A stretch of DNA of 64,000 nt from Dermanyssus gallinae. Lineage: Eukaryota > Arthropoda > Arachnida > Mesostigmata > Dermanyssidae. The DNA is taken from contig QVRM01005619.1 of the NCBI GenBank assembly GCA_003439945.1, forward strand, positions 26,809-90,808, written 5' to 3'. This document shows positions 34,900 through 47,006 of the stretch, in pieces. A program made the position numbers and the translations under genes. How positions within the stretch are numbered: the first letter of the stretch is position 1; each line of letters starts with the position of its first letter. Below the pieces are notes generated by a model. It ran no database searches. It worked only from the letters and a program-made list of their open reading frames with translations, and had not been told where the DNA came from.

Positions 34900-36250
34900 G
34901 GCTAACTAGAAGGCTGGTGAAGCGTATAGCCGAGCGTTCGTAGAAAGGCAGGACGGAAGGCAGAAGGCGCAAAGGCAATCTTACTAATTGTATGCCGTGT
35001 TTTGCATCCCACAACGTCGACGAGGCAGAGCAGGGGCCACCGAGGCTGGGGGCAGAGGCCCGTAGAGAAAACGAGAGAGAGCGAAGACCAGAGCGCACGG
35101 GCGGGGGTTTGACCCGTAAGAGTCTCGATGAGGTCCCGGCAGACAGACGCCTGCGCTTCGGCGCGGTCGTTCCCCGCCGCAGTTAGCCCTGTCATCGCTA
35201 TCCGGGCCCTTTTACCATCGCGAGTCGCCTAGTCTTCAAAGAGGGAGAGGAAAAAGCAGAAGATAAAGAAACGGAGAAGGAGGAGGAAGAAGAAGGAACG
35301 GCGGAGGAAGAAGGAGAAGCAGCAGCAGCAGCAGCGGCAGCGACGTCGTCACGCACGAAAGCTGCAATGCGAGCTGCAGTTTGCTGACTGACATCGTTAC
35401 TTACGGAGGATGGATCGCTGTATAGCGACTTTGACTCGGCTATCCTGCACCATACACTTAAGCCTGCGTCTTCCATAGGGGTTAGTGATGATGATGAGGA
35501 TGATGAGGATGATGGTGGTGGTGATGGTGGTAACGGTGACGGTGGTGGTCCGCGTTTTCCATCGAGGCGCGGTGGAGCGAGTGTGGCGTGTTTCCGTTGC
35601 TTGCGTGCCCAGGTGCCCTCCCTGTACTGACTACGGTGAAACAGTGAGGCACGAAAAGAATCAAGGAAGTGAAAGGCAGCTGGGCATGCAGCTAGGATTA
35701 CGAGCAACAAACTCAAAGGAATAGAAAGGATCGACGTCGCACACAACGCAGACGAACTGGGGGTGCAATGGGGTGGGCGTGGTGGGGGTGGTGGGTGCGT
35801 GCTAGGAAATTCGCCCGAAAGTCTGCGATCGAGTGGAGGAAGAACCAACGCGACCACGACAGAAAAAAAACGACTATAGCAATGAACCGGTTGATAAAGA
35901 TGGACGCGAAGACAGACAAAGCGTAACGACGCCAGCAGGCTGGCAAGCTCTGCCAGCCTGCAGCAACGGCAAAATGGCTTGTCCAAAAAAGCGTCATAGT
36001 GTGAGATTGATTGACAACGACGCCATGTCAACGATGACGACGAGATCGACCAGTTCGATAATGATAATGCTGCTGATAATAGCGACGACAAACGCCGATG
36101 ATCATGAGCAGGCGACACGCAGAGAAGAACGACCTATGGGCTTGTTCGCCTCCTCGAAGTCAGAGTTGTATAAAGAACTCGAACGCGGACGCCCGCCACG
36201 CCGTAAGAACCACTCATTGTTCTAATAGTAATTACGGCAAACTTGCAAAT
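34900..36250. other. GC-rich, low-complexity block
   Basis: Runs of AGG/GAAG (about 35240-35330), CAG (about 35320-35335) and GAT/GGT (about 35486-35550), and G/C-rich triplets. The 306-codon minus frame over 35198-36118 is mostly poly-Ser, poly-Ala and Pro from these triplets and has no domain. Such blocks occur at 5' exons or promoters of arthropod genes, but I see no proof of that here. Confidence 0.35.
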
Positions 36251-36259
36251 GCACTCCAT

Positions 36260-37690
36260 GTTCTAAAAGTGTACTGGAACATGCGCCCGGTGTAATTAGT
36301 GTAATTAAGTTTTGCCGATGCGGTTAAAACTCTCTACCTGTCTACCTTGGACCTTATAGACTCGGTTTGAACGATACGGGAGTCACTCCTCTGTGTGGAC
36401 ACTCGGCCAGAGTGAAGAAATCGCAGCACTGGATCCGTAAGTCGTGGAAATCCATGACAATTGTGTAGGCGATTGTCAATTGAGACTTTACTACGGGCGA
36501 TTCTATCAATTGCGTCGACTTCGGGCTATTCTACCGATTGGGTCTCCCCCCGCGTTGTCGAGCCAATAATTAAGGCTTAGCCAGTTTATCGTTTGTTTGG
36601 ACTGGTTAGACAGTTTAGCTGAAGAGTTCGCATCTCTTTTATTAAAGTACCGCTTTGCCAAGCTTTCGTTCAGCAAGACGTATATAAGTGTGTTGCTCCT
36701 CCGCATATATACACAACAGTCCTTATAGTTGCTGAAGTGATGTATTTGTATTTGTGGTTATAATCGCTACTCAACCTCAGTGAATAAATATGAAATGTAT
36801 ATATATATACACAACTAGCCATTGACTATCCATATTTCAAAGTCGAGTTTAGTTCTAAAGAAATGTTTCCAGAGTTTAACCGCACTTGAACGTGTTAGCA
36901 TAATACGAGTGTGGTTAGAATAGAGCGCGTTTTATTTATGAGTAGTACAATATAACACAAAGTTGCCTTTATTCAAAGCACAGATAAGTGCATACGTACA
37001 CTTTGCTGCACATATCCAGAGGAATGTTTGTTTAGTTTTTGGCCCTTGTAGCTTCATAAGAGTGCATGCCAACTTCTCTCTTGAGCCTAATGTCAACAAC
37101 GTCAAACGAATAACGATCTAGGCCAATTTTACAAAGCCAATAGTGTAACCGTAATTCCGCCGGCTCATGAAGTTTTTTTTTAGTAGAGTTTACCTCACAT
37201 CCTTAAGCCGCGCTATTCAAAAATATATTTTGAACTTTTAGCTCCTCTAAGTATATCTTCTCAAAGTATGGCGGCCCATAGAGGAGATTGAGAACCAGTG
37301 GAGGGGTTTAAGAACAATAAGACTTGCAAACAGTTGTATGTAAGGGTCTGATTGTTTAACGGTGAATCATCAAAATACTCAACACCATATTGCTTGACGT
37401 TGCTAAGCTACGCACGCAAATCTGCACACATGACTGAGCAACATTCGCAAAGTGCAGTAGTAAAATCTAGCTGAAAGGTGAGTTTTACTTCGAGATCTTT
37501 AAAGGGCATTAACATTGGCCACGGCAGCAAAAAACGACACATTTCGGTACAGATGGAAGCATTCCATTTCGCACCGGTGAGAAACGTTACTGAGAGTAGC
37601 TTGTAAAATAAAAGGATTAACTCTATCAATGAGAACATATATTTCTGACGGAAAGGTCGGTAATTTTCTGAGCCACGAGTTCCTCTTTAA
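36260..37690. other. Unassigned AT-rich DNA
   Basis: No gene or repeat family was recognised. Confidence 0.4.
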
Positions 37691-37699
37691 AAAGCTTGT

Positions 37700-37985
37700 G
37701 CTACAAGAGACATACGGAAAAAAGATGGAACAAATTCATACGTAAAAGATCGTACGAAAATATTAACATAGAGGGTATGCGGTCAGGTGTAAACCTGCTT
37801 TTAGATTTAAGTTTCTTTATTTTTGAAAAACAACCAATAAACGTATATTTAAACAGAATAGATTTTAGTGGATGCGTTACTAGTCAGTACCTTTATACCT
37901 TAGGCGTAGTCTAAGGGACCAGTGCGCTGGTCATGGTTTTCACGTACTGCGTTATAGCCGGTTCGATCCCTGTTGTTAATCTAAA
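37700..37985 (+). mobile_element. Repeat D followed by truncated SINE-B copy 4
   Basis: About 37800-37905 (AACAACCAATAAACGTATAT, GATTTTAGTGGATGCG, TAGTCAGTACC) matches 39600-39700 (AACAACCAATACACTTATAT, AATTTTAGTGGGTTG, TAATCAGTCCC). In both places a SINE-B head follows, here with GGTTCGATCCCTGTTGTTAA at about 37960. The conserved order suggests one larger element. Confidence 0.6.
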
Positions 37986-38499
37986 TAAACCTTCCAAATA
38001 CGATAAATGGAATGCTAAAAACTTTAAGTCATATTTAGAAACGAGGCTGTGCACTGTCGCATTTAAAGCGTGCATTATTTCTGTCAGTCACGTCAGTAAA
38101 TTGATACTGGATTTGCTTTATGCATGAGTATCAATTAGGAAAAATGCGTATGATCAACAAAGCGGCTATACAGTATTTTCAGCGTCATTGCATCCGCTGA
38201 ATAAAAATTCTTCCATTATCTTACAGTTGCAAGATTCGTCCTGATAGTTTCGGAGCCTAGTGCTTTGACAGTCTTTGCTTTTGTAGTCTTTGCTAGACTT
38301 GATCCTAAAGCTAGAGTCAAGTGCGGATTATATAATATAATTTCGCGGTGAGTTCCTTGAGGACGCCATCTGGATCATTCGCCATCCGACCTCTGTTCCT
38401 CACTCGAGTCTAGCTGTAGAATCAAGTCTAACAGTCGCCACGTAATATTTGGTGGCTGGAAAAAACACACCAAATACAGTTGTTTTAGGTTAGTAGGGA

Positions 38500-38780
38500 G
38501 GGGGGAGGGGGTGGGGATAGGGGGTTGCGGTTGGATAGGGGGCATCCCCCTATCCAGCACAGGTAGACATACGGGATGATAGTCAGGGATCCTACTACAG
38601 CTCTCACTAGAGTTGAATGAAGGAGAACGGCAGAGACGCCTCTCCCATGGCTTCGAAGTAATTCCGAGCCTGGGGGGGGGTGGGGAGGAATCCGAGTTTA
38701 GTGGGTTTGCGAGTCTCACACTAGTCACGCAGGCTGCTAGTGGCGCATGTGCATCATGCATTCCCAAAACCTTCCAGAAA
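38500..38780 (+). mobile_element. Dispersed repeat with the CACACTAGTCAC module
   Basis: GAGTTTAGTGGGTTTGCGAG, TCACACTAGTCACGC and GTGGCGCATGTGCATCATGC match segments near 6.35 kb and 29.58 kb. The function is unknown; it is probably part of a retroelement 3' region. Confidence 0.5.
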
Positions 38781-38879
38781 AAAAAAGACAGACCCTTGAC
38801 ACATTGACGCGCATGTGGTCCAACCCGCCAGCTGGGGTATTAGAGGAGTCTGCAGGGGCCTGACCAACGACCTTGAAAC

Positions 38880-39250
38880 CTGGTATAAGCCCGCAGGGAA
38901 CACTCGCATACTAATCGGCACAAGTGCTCACAGGGCCACATGGATAATTACGATCATGCCTTTTCTGCATAGGCACGGCGACGACCGCCACGTGCGTTCC
39001 CTGCACTGCAGACGCACACCACAGTGGACTGCGGAGCCCCCGCAGCTTACAGGGCAGCCCGGCGTGCAGCCATCGTGGACAGCATACTCGAGTCGACATC
39101 GGACCGGCATGCTGGAATCCGATACCTATACGGATTTTTGCGCGAAAAGATTGGCCAGCAGGATCGCCGTAGATCGCGATTCAGCACTGGGCTTCTAGTA
39201 TCCACTCACCAGTAGGATCCACTTCCCTTTCGGCACGTGAAGAAAGTGGA
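38880..39250 (+). pseudogene. R1-like ORF2 C-terminal fragment, frameshifted
   Basis: The plus translation around 38900-39000 reads GTLAY-stop-SAQVLTG, then LRSCLFCIGTATTATCVPC. This fits the TQVLTGHG-F-YLFRIGK...C-x2-C signature at 16.14-16.39 kb, with stops and substitutions. Open frames further on (for example RAARRAAIVDSILE) may belong to the same end. Heavily decayed. Confidence 0.55.
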
Positions 39251-39479
39251 TCATTTTTTAAGGAGGAGCTAAGGAGAGGCTCGCAGCACTGGGACTTCCT
39301 TCTTTTGGTTTCGAGGTAATTGACCACAATTCCAAACCAGGAGAGGTGGGAGAGTGTTCTGGTTTTTAGTGGGTAGCACGCACGGGTTGGATCGAGTCAT
39401 ACACTCTCCTTCGGCGTTTAAACCTACACTTCATGCTAATAACACCGAAGGGTGTGCGTAAATGCATTTCCGACCTCTT

Positions 39480-39885
39480 AGAAAAAAGTCTGACAGAAGT
39501 GCGGACGTACCAATGATGTGAGCCAAAGGTTCGGTAGAAAACGAAAACGTTTGCTTACAGAATATAGAGTGTACGCTGCCAGGCTGCAATTATATTTAGG
39601 ATATTTGATTTTGGAATAACAACCAATACACTTATATGTATATGGCTAAAAATGAATTTTAGTGGGTTGTTCTCTAATCAGTCCCATTGTATCTTAGGAG
39701 CTTGATATGAGTGGCGGTGTGTTTTAGGGGGCTACTACGCTAGACATGGCTGGCATCTTCCGGGGTATCGGCGGTTTGATCCCTGTTGTTTGAAATCGAA
39801 TTTTCTTTGAGCGATGCTCAACGACAATACATGACAAACCATACACCGCTTAGAGTAAGCGCCCACGCTGCCACAAGAACCTGAA
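39480..39885 (+). mobile_element. Repeat D followed by SINE-B copy 5
   Basis: Repeat D (see 37700-37985) at about 39590-39700, then a SINE-B head GAGTGGCGGTGTGTTTTAGG at 39709, B-box-like GGTTTGATCCC and body TTGAGCGATGCTCAACGA, ACATGACAAACCATACACC. Confidence 0.7.
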
Positions 39886-40568
39886 TTGAAAAAATCTTTA
39901 TTTATCCTGCGGCTGTCTGATCTAGTATTGACGGCCGCGCAACGATCCAGTTTAACCTAACTAACGACGGATATAGGTGCGTAGAGCTAGGACACGTTAT
40001 GCGTACCACCACGGCACACGCGTTACTGTGCCGTGATTCTACATCGCATGTGTAGCATGTCAACTTTCGCAGCAATTGTGAACCGTTCCATCACTATGCA
40101 AGTAGTAAAGCCTGCATTTTGTATTAGACTGCTAATCAAATACACACGCCGGTACGATCTACTTTTTGGACAGCGCCCAAAAGCAGAGTTGTTTGCGTTG
40201 AATGGTTTCGTTTCGCTACGAGCGGTATACCCTATTCCTATTTAGATGGCGCAATTTTCCAAGCCATTTGCAATCGTTACAGAATGTGTATAATGGCGGG
40301 CCGGCGCTCTTTCGAACAGTTCTGGTAATTGGATGATGTGAAAGCTCAAAAGCGAGGCATAACAGGATCTCGATTTTTGCGAATTTATTTAAATACGACT
40401 GTTTACCTTTCCTTTTCAGCACAATCGTCTGAATATACATCCAAGCCCTACCACAACGTGAGTTGCTGCATGAATGGCACGCAATGTTCTACCTTTTTAG
40501 CCAAGTCATATTATGCTCGTACTGAACTTATCTATAATTTTTCTCTAATAGAGGCATGTAAAAGCAGC

Positions 40569-40569
<1 letters not shown>

Positions 40570-40631
<62 letters not shown>
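40570..40631. repeat. (TA)n microsatellite
   Basis: TA array of about 60 bp. Confidence 0.97.
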
Positions 40632-40634
<3 letters not shown>

Positions 40635-40639
40635 TACCT

Positions 40640-41610
40640 GATAATAATATATGAACATAAGTGAATACCTGACTGCACCAACCCTGTCCTCCCTCAGTAC
40701 CAGCTAAACCTCTGAGTCAGCCACCGCCTCCGCGTAATCGATTTATCGAGTTTGGATGCGAGGCCCGCAGATATCACCAGGTGGAGCTGGCGGTAGAGTT
40801 CAGATCGGCTTGCCATCGTTCAGCACACCATTCTGAAGATATATCTTCATTCGTTCCTTCATTGGGTGACGGCTAGAAACCACTTTGATTAGATATAGAG
40901 AAGCTAGAAAAGCTGTTTTGACCGCGGTAACGCTCTAACGAGTTATGACGAGCGTACGAGAGAAGCCACCGCGAAGCGTCAGCGAATATCTGTGTTGTCC
41001 AGGCCCGTTGCTCAACTGTGCCGGGAGGGGGGAATAGTCAAATGTTTGAGTTGAATTGTAGCAAATGGCTGCCATCTGAGTAATATAATCTGATCTGCAC
41101 ATGATGATACAGCCGATAACACTGGAGTAGTTAGTTCTATTTTAGCAGTCTACATACACCTCATCATTGTCCTCGGCAGCCTCGCAGGCCAGTGGAGAAG
41201 CGGAGATTGCGCACGTAATCATACGTGCACGTTTAGATTGAATTAATCACTGCCACAACCGGCCTGGCCGGGTCTGTTGTTGTTTCGCGAGCTCCACGTA
41301 TAAAACGTGTCGGCGTACGGCGGGATGGCACTATTCTTGTGATTGCCTTGCCCGAGTCGGGCGCATCGAGCCGTTTTTGGCTTGTGTGTCTGTTCGTGCC
41401 TCGAGCCCGCTGCGTCGGGTAACCGCTGAGTGAGGCAGGCCAGTTGCTAATATATTGCGTTAGTGGATGGCCGTGATACGTGGGGACATTCGTTAGGTAG
41501 TTGCTGACATAATATGGGTATAGGAGAGGCTGATGCATGCTACCCTGGTGTATTGCATTCTACAGATTGTGCTAAAAATCGCTCGTAAAGTGCATGTATT
41601 TACACAGCTA
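40640..41610. other. Unassigned DNA
   Basis: The minus frame at 41233-41538 has no recognisable domain. A TA array (41611-41645) closes the interval. Confidence 0.4.
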
Positions 41611-41647
<37 letters not shown>

Positions 41648-41650
41648 GTT

Positions 41651-42150
41651 CAACAAACTTTGGGGTTTAGTACAACTTGGCGAAAAAATATTTTTTTCAA
41701 AGGGATGAAGGAGCAAAAATGTTTTTGTTTGGAGTGATTTGTCGAGTTCGGTGGGCTAGTGCATTTGCCTGTGCCTGGCGACCGGAGGAGACACATAGGT
41801 GCGCCGGTTCGAGTCACACCGTTGTACACTTGTATTTATGAGGGTCCGTCTATGAAGCAATTCGAAAAGCAGTTCCGTGAACGTTAAATCTCAGCTGGGC
41901 TCTTTATGCTGACATATTTTCAGTAAGCCTGCTCATGCGAGAGCCCCAGTTTCCAGTTGCATCTGCTGAATTGCATTCCACTCTTAGCTCAAAACAGAAC
42001 AAATATTGTATTAAGGACAATTCTCAAGAAATAAAATACTTTGCACTTCTTATAAGTTAGCTCTCACGCTTAATTATTATTTCCGCCCCTTATTCCCTTG
42101 GGAAAAAATGATTTTTCGCCGAGTTGTACTAGATCCAAAAGTTTGTTGCA
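41651..42150. mobile_element. MITE-like element with about 45 bp inverted ends, carrying a SINE-A
   Basis: The left end CAACAAACTTTGGGGTTTAG then TACAACTTGGCGAAAAAATA is matched by the reverse complement of 42104-42150 (TGCAACAAACTTTTGGATCT, AGTACAACTCGGCGAAAAAT). The arms resemble those of the 31.23 kb MITE (GAGGTTTGGTAGAACTCGGC), so the two families are probably related. Exact outer ends are uncertain. Confidence 0.7.
41741..41901 (+). mobile_element. SINE-A copy 6 nested in a MITE
   Basis: TCGGTGGGCTAGTGCATTTG, GGAGGAGACACATAGG, a canonical B-box GGTTCGAGTC, then ACACTTGTATTTATGAGGGT, GAAGCAATTCGAAAAGCAGT and ACGTTAAAT. It lies wholly between the MITE ends. Confidence 0.85.
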
Positions 42151-42552
42151 TAATACAAATATTCGAAACTGAAAACAGTCTGAACGAATCTGAATAGATG
42201 CATCCTATACATGCATGGCTATGCTACGTTATAATGCATATAGAAAAAAACTATGACACTAATGTTACGGAGCGAGCATTGCGGAGTTCAGCCACGTCTG
42301 CAGAGCACCTTTCTGATGAAATATACATCGCGCACTTTGGGTCTACAATATGCGGGCTTTTCTACCGGCGTTCCTGCTGCTAGGTATTCCTATCGTGGTC
42401 TGGCGGGTCGATGATACAGCACGAATACAGCCTCCCGCCTTGCCGCGGCAATAAACCAATTTTGTACTTGTTTTTTCTTGTTTGTTTGGGTGGTCTCGAA
42501 CAGGCGTTAAGTAGTTGCGGTGCCTTCAGTACAGCTACTACACAGCACAGCC

Positions 42553-42843
42553 CTACCAAAACACGTTAAGAGAGGCCGGGGGCCCTGCGTCGAGATCATC
42601 TCTAACGTTCAACTTCCCATGTAGGACCGTCCTCGAAGGCGACTCCTCCGCTGTTCCTCGAACGTCGTCTTTAGCACCATGATGGACATAAGGTAGGCTG
42701 TTCCGTCTCTCCATTTCTGATGGGACGTGGGTCACGCGTGAGTTTGCCCCGGAGCGGGATCCCTTGTGCCTGACAACGCCGTGCATCATGCGCGACTGTG
42801 TGGTCAATGTCATCGGTCTCCTACGGTGGCTGACATTATTCAA
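42553..42843 (-). other. 96-codon open frame of unknown meaning
   Basis: A minus-strand frame with non-repetitive, polar composition (includes PSEMERRNSLPYVHHG), unlike the repeat-driven frames nearby. No family was recognised and no convincing splice sites bound it. It may be a host exon, an old element or chance. Confidence 0.2.
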
Positions 42844-43269
42844 CTCGATTTCATTACAATTACAGACTTAAATCGGCATCGGTGCAGAAACGACGAGAAA
42901 CGGTGGTAAAACGCCGGTAACTGTTGTTGAGGTGTTGGCCGAAATAAAGGGTTCGATAAAACGAGAGCGATTATCGCGATGCAACGCAGGTCATGCTCGA
43001 TGGCCCACAATCGCCGGTAAAGAAGGAGCTAACTGTGGGAGTGCGCGTCGAGACGGCTGGCGACGTCAGTGGCTAAGTGAAAACAGTCTCGGGAAGCGGT
43101 AGTATCTCGACTGACAAGTAGATTCGGCCGGTTTTCTGAGATCGCGAAAGATACCGCCGTGTTGTCATGGGGGTAAGGCCCGTCGGTGGACAGAAACCGC
43201 CTGGTCGACCGCTTAGCCTTGTGTACGCAACAACGACGGTTGGAGTCCAGTGCTTGTTGTCTTACACTT

Positions 43270-44450
43270 CACTGAAAATCTTCGTATTTTGCAGACATAT
43301 TTATTTCGCAATCACAGTGCATTTCAACTATTATTATCATTACGATGGTACATAATTACAGTACAGTCATCATTATATACAATTCTAATACTTCAGCGAC
43401 CGTCCCACCGGGCGAAAAAGTGCAGAGAAAGCCAAGGCGTCTAGCAGATCACTGCGTGGTATTTTGCGCATATCTGCGAGCAGAACCGACAACGACATTT
43501 ATCGCTAACTTGATAAAATCCTTGGGTCGAACATACCAAAAGATGATAGCCATGCACAATGTACCTTGTGAACACGTGCCGGCTAGTGCATGCCATTACG
43601 TCCCAAAGCTCCCTGGCGAGGTACACATCTAACTGCGCTACCCCTGCCGAGGACTCGGTCACTTTTCCCTGCCACTTCAACAAAATTTGCTGAAGTGGTC
43701 CTGTAATAAGTTGACTCTGATTGTTTCCACTGCCGGCCCGCAACCCGCTAGCAGGTACACGAAGCGGCTTCTTGCCGTCCGCGGTAAGCAAAGAACCGCT
43801 TTATATATAAATATATACATATATTGTGAAGCATATTTCTAGCTGCTTAAAATTTGCCGCTGAAAGATTGCCCCACACCCCGTCAAGGCCGTAGCTCAAC
43901 ATTGGCACAATCTTATGCTCAAAAAGACGCTCGACCGCACTCAAAGACAGTTGTCGACAGTCTCTCATCTCTGTGTAAATAGAGGCAATAGCCGCCTGAC
44001 ACGCCGATGTTCTAGGTAAATGTCGTTCCCGTATAGTTTAGTCTTAGACCAAAATACGGGAAATACGGGAAGGAGTTGACAAACTCCAGCGCTTGGCCAC
44101 CACAGGGTATTACGTCTGCTGCAGTCAAATGACCCCCACGGAGAAACTTCATGACTTTTGTCTTCCGCGAATTTATTTGCAGACCTCTTCGGTAAAAGCA
44201 ACTTTCTACGTCGCCGACAATTCGACGAATGGCACCGCGGTCACGGTGGGCCACTACTATGTCATCCGCATACATGACGACAACGACGGCGTTTTTAAAC
44301 TTCTTTCGCATATGGCGGGCTAGGTCTGCGATGAGCAAGGATGCCAGGCAACTAAGAGGGTCCCTTGAGGGATCCCTACGTTTTGACTCAGCTGCAAGGT
44401 GTCCTCGCCCCTTACGTTTACTTCAAGGTGGCCTTCAGCAAAGAGGGTGG
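43270..44450 (-). pseudogene. LINE-A copy 2: RT and C-terminal zinc region
   Basis: The minus strand gives DPLSCLA, LLIADLARHMRKKF, VVVMYADDIVVAHRDRGAIR (catalytic YADD), GLQINSRKTKVMKFLRGG and LRLNYTGTTF. After about 0.3 kb it reads SRHVFTRYIVHGYHLLVC and CRCRFCSQICAKYHAVIC. The 3' UTR (ATGGTACATAATTACAGTAC, GCGACCGTCCCACCGGGC) matches copy 1. A small in-frame expansion FPYFPYF arises from a repeated TACGGGAAA. This copy keeps the C-terminal knuckle that copy 1 lost. Frameshifts and stops make it non-functional. Confidence 0.85.
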
Positions 44451-44459
44451 GAAAGAACA

Positions 44460-46148
44460 CTCTGTGTTTTCCATCTACAAAGAAGGCAGATATGTCCGTT
44501 TCTTCAGTGACCAGCCGGCCGGCTCTTTGCCGCCAATGTTGAAATGGGCCTATATGTGGTCAGCCACCCTTGACGCACGGTCTTTTGTCGACAGCGGCTG
44601 CGCCTGCGTATGTTAATTGCAGAGGCTTTGTAGAGCGCTTTAATAGTTGTGCTGTGGTACTGTTCCGCTCGGTGTGAGCGCTCCGATCTCGTTAAGCCGA
44701 CTAGCTTAGTGAGATCAGAAGTGCGTTCACCGTGCGTTACCACAGTTAATGCGAGATGGTCGCGTGGTTGATGCTTGCCGCGTTAGGGCAATGCAGTTTT
44801 ATTGTATAATTGTTCCAACTAGAACAATAGTCCATCGTGTGTTCGTGGGAACGAGCGGTGTCGTTCTAACTGCGATGGGTGCAGACACCCAAGTAGACAC
44901 GCATTCTCTCGCATTTTCGTCTGTTTTCACAGCTTAGTAATCTATGAAAGCGTTTCCCGGTTTGGAGGTTCCCTGTTTGAAGGTTAGTCCCCTCTTTCCA
45001 AGACCATCTGCCCGTTGTCTAGCAGGTATTGTTCTTATTTCGAAATAGGTTCGTGTTCGTACTGTGGTTACGCGTCAACTTAGCGTTACAGTTTTTTTTT
45101 AAATCAAATGTTTCGTACATCCTTCTATTTTTCTGTATGTAGAGCATTCACTACGTACTGTCTCTGAAAGTGAAATGCAAGTGGCTTCTCTCGGTCACCG
45201 GTTTGTATCTACGGTCTGGCCGCTAAACTTTCCCCTCTGCTCAGACGTGATCCAATAGGAATCGGACATTTTGGGACTGGGAAAACCGGCTTACGATAAT
45301 CATCTTGAACTGCCATAATTTTCGTTCTAAAATAAGCCCTATAAAATGCGCACATTTCTAAACGTGTTTTTTATCAGCGTCATAGGAAAATTGTTATGTA
45401 TTGCACCTGAAATATAAAGAATTAGGCGTCGCAGAACTTCGATTTCTGCAAACTGTTTTTAATATGACGACTCTTCTTTCCCTAGCCAACGTTGGAGACA
45501 CGCTTAGGCGGAGCAGACTTCTTTCCAACTTGCTGTCACATTCAGTTTCTCGTTCTCTCGCATTCTTACATTATCTATAGCTAAACCCGGCCAGTCACAT
45601 CGGTATAATAAAGTGTACTTTCGCTCTCATTACAATACAAGTCGTTTTCGCTTCCCATTGAACTGATGTTCTGTAATGATTCCTAAAATAGGTACGAAGT
45701 GATGCTCAAATATCAATGATAGGTGATTATTTTTCTATTCGGCCGCTTCATGTTTTGTCCGCTACTTGCACGATAGTCGAAATGTTACCGTCATTTGGCG
45801 AAGTTCGAGGAGAAACACAATGCACCAAATCATTCTTTCTCAGGCCTAATACAGCAGCAGCAGCAGCAGACCTGCTCGATGGCGAAATTCCTATTGGCTG
45901 CTCATACATACAGATTCAGAACGTGGTTTATTTGCGAAACTGCATTACAAATGCTTAAGTTTTCGGGAAAAAAACACACACATACACAAATAGACACGCG
46001 TACACCCATGCAGCCTTCGCATTACCAGTAGTGGTAAGCATCAATCAGGCCGAACCTCGGTCGTGTCGCCACCAGGCGATGGATGCCGCTATGCTTCGTC
46101 CACTGCTCGTTTCCGATGAGCCAACCTCACGAGGTTCGTCCATCGGTA

Positions 46149-46180
<32 letters not shown>

Positions 46181-46560
46181 ATTGCCGATTTCAGCCGAAT
46201 GGAACAGCCCCAACGGTTACTCGCGTGGCCAGCTGTCGACATCTGCCGAGCGCTTCCAGCCGCCGCCGCCGCCGCCTCCGACCACAACGATACGACGACG
46301 TATGATGGTATGATGAAAGGATGATCGTTATCTACTTATTTCATGGTGCATCGCATCCCGTCCCGCCAAGGACAGCCCTGACTCACGGCTTCGGTACGAG
46401 CAGTTCGTCTAAACTGCACCTCGATGACAACAGCAGCAGCAGCAGCAGCCTCAGTCCCTGGAGCGGGCAGTGCGGTTTAAGCAAGCCGCGTCAATTGCGC
46501 CTGCCAGCGACGGGTGGACAACGCCGGTGGTGACGATGCAGCTTCACCACACACGTTCTG
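44460..46560. other. Unassigned DNA
   Basis: Short CAG runs (about 45855 and 46434), a TGTC tetranucleotide run (about 46150-46180) and a CCG run (about 46260). No gene was recognised; open frames near the CAG runs are repeat-driven. Confidence 0.4.
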
Positions 46561-46563
46561 CTG

Positions 46564-46574
46564 AGAAAGAGAGA

Positions 46575-46627
<53 letters not shown>
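46564..46627. repeat. (GA)n microsatellite
   Basis: About 62 bp of GA with one GATA interruption. It generates spurious Arg-Glu and Ser-Leu frames. Confidence 0.97.
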
Positions 46628-46630
<3 letters not shown>

Positions 46631-46881
46631 AACGAGATGGCAACAAAAGATGGCGGCACAGATGATAAAAGCCTCCCCCCCCCCCCTCCCGCGCACACGA
46701 AGCACCGAAGAGACATCTATTGTCTTCTCGCAACCGCCATTGCGGCGGCAGTCTTTCAGTCCGAAAAATAGGGCGCTGCGCATTGATCTCGGAGAGAGGA
46801 ATTGTGTTGTGCGTTGGGTCAGAGTTCGATAGAAAGAGCAACATTGCTGATTTAAGCACAAATAATGATTGAAGAAGATAA

Positions 46882-46961
46882 CAATTATATATATATAAAT
46901 ATATAAATATATAAATATATAAATATATAAATATATAAATATATAAATATATAAATATATA

Positions 46962-47003
<42 letters not shown>
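46882..47003. repeat. (ATATATAA)n minisatellite grading into (TA)n
   Basis: Regular octamer repeats for about 75 bp, followed by TA dinucleotides. The octamer is unlike the other, pure TA arrays in the window. Confidence 0.95.

Positions 47004-47006
<3 letters not shown>

Noticed and set aside
35198..36118. 306-codon minus-strand frame, the third-longest in the window
   Set aside because: Dominated by poly-Ser, poly-Ala and Pro from trinucleotide runs, with no domain and no supporting signals.
46470..46861. Open frames of 79-122 codons on both strands
   Set aside because: They are built around a (GA)n array and a C-rich run.
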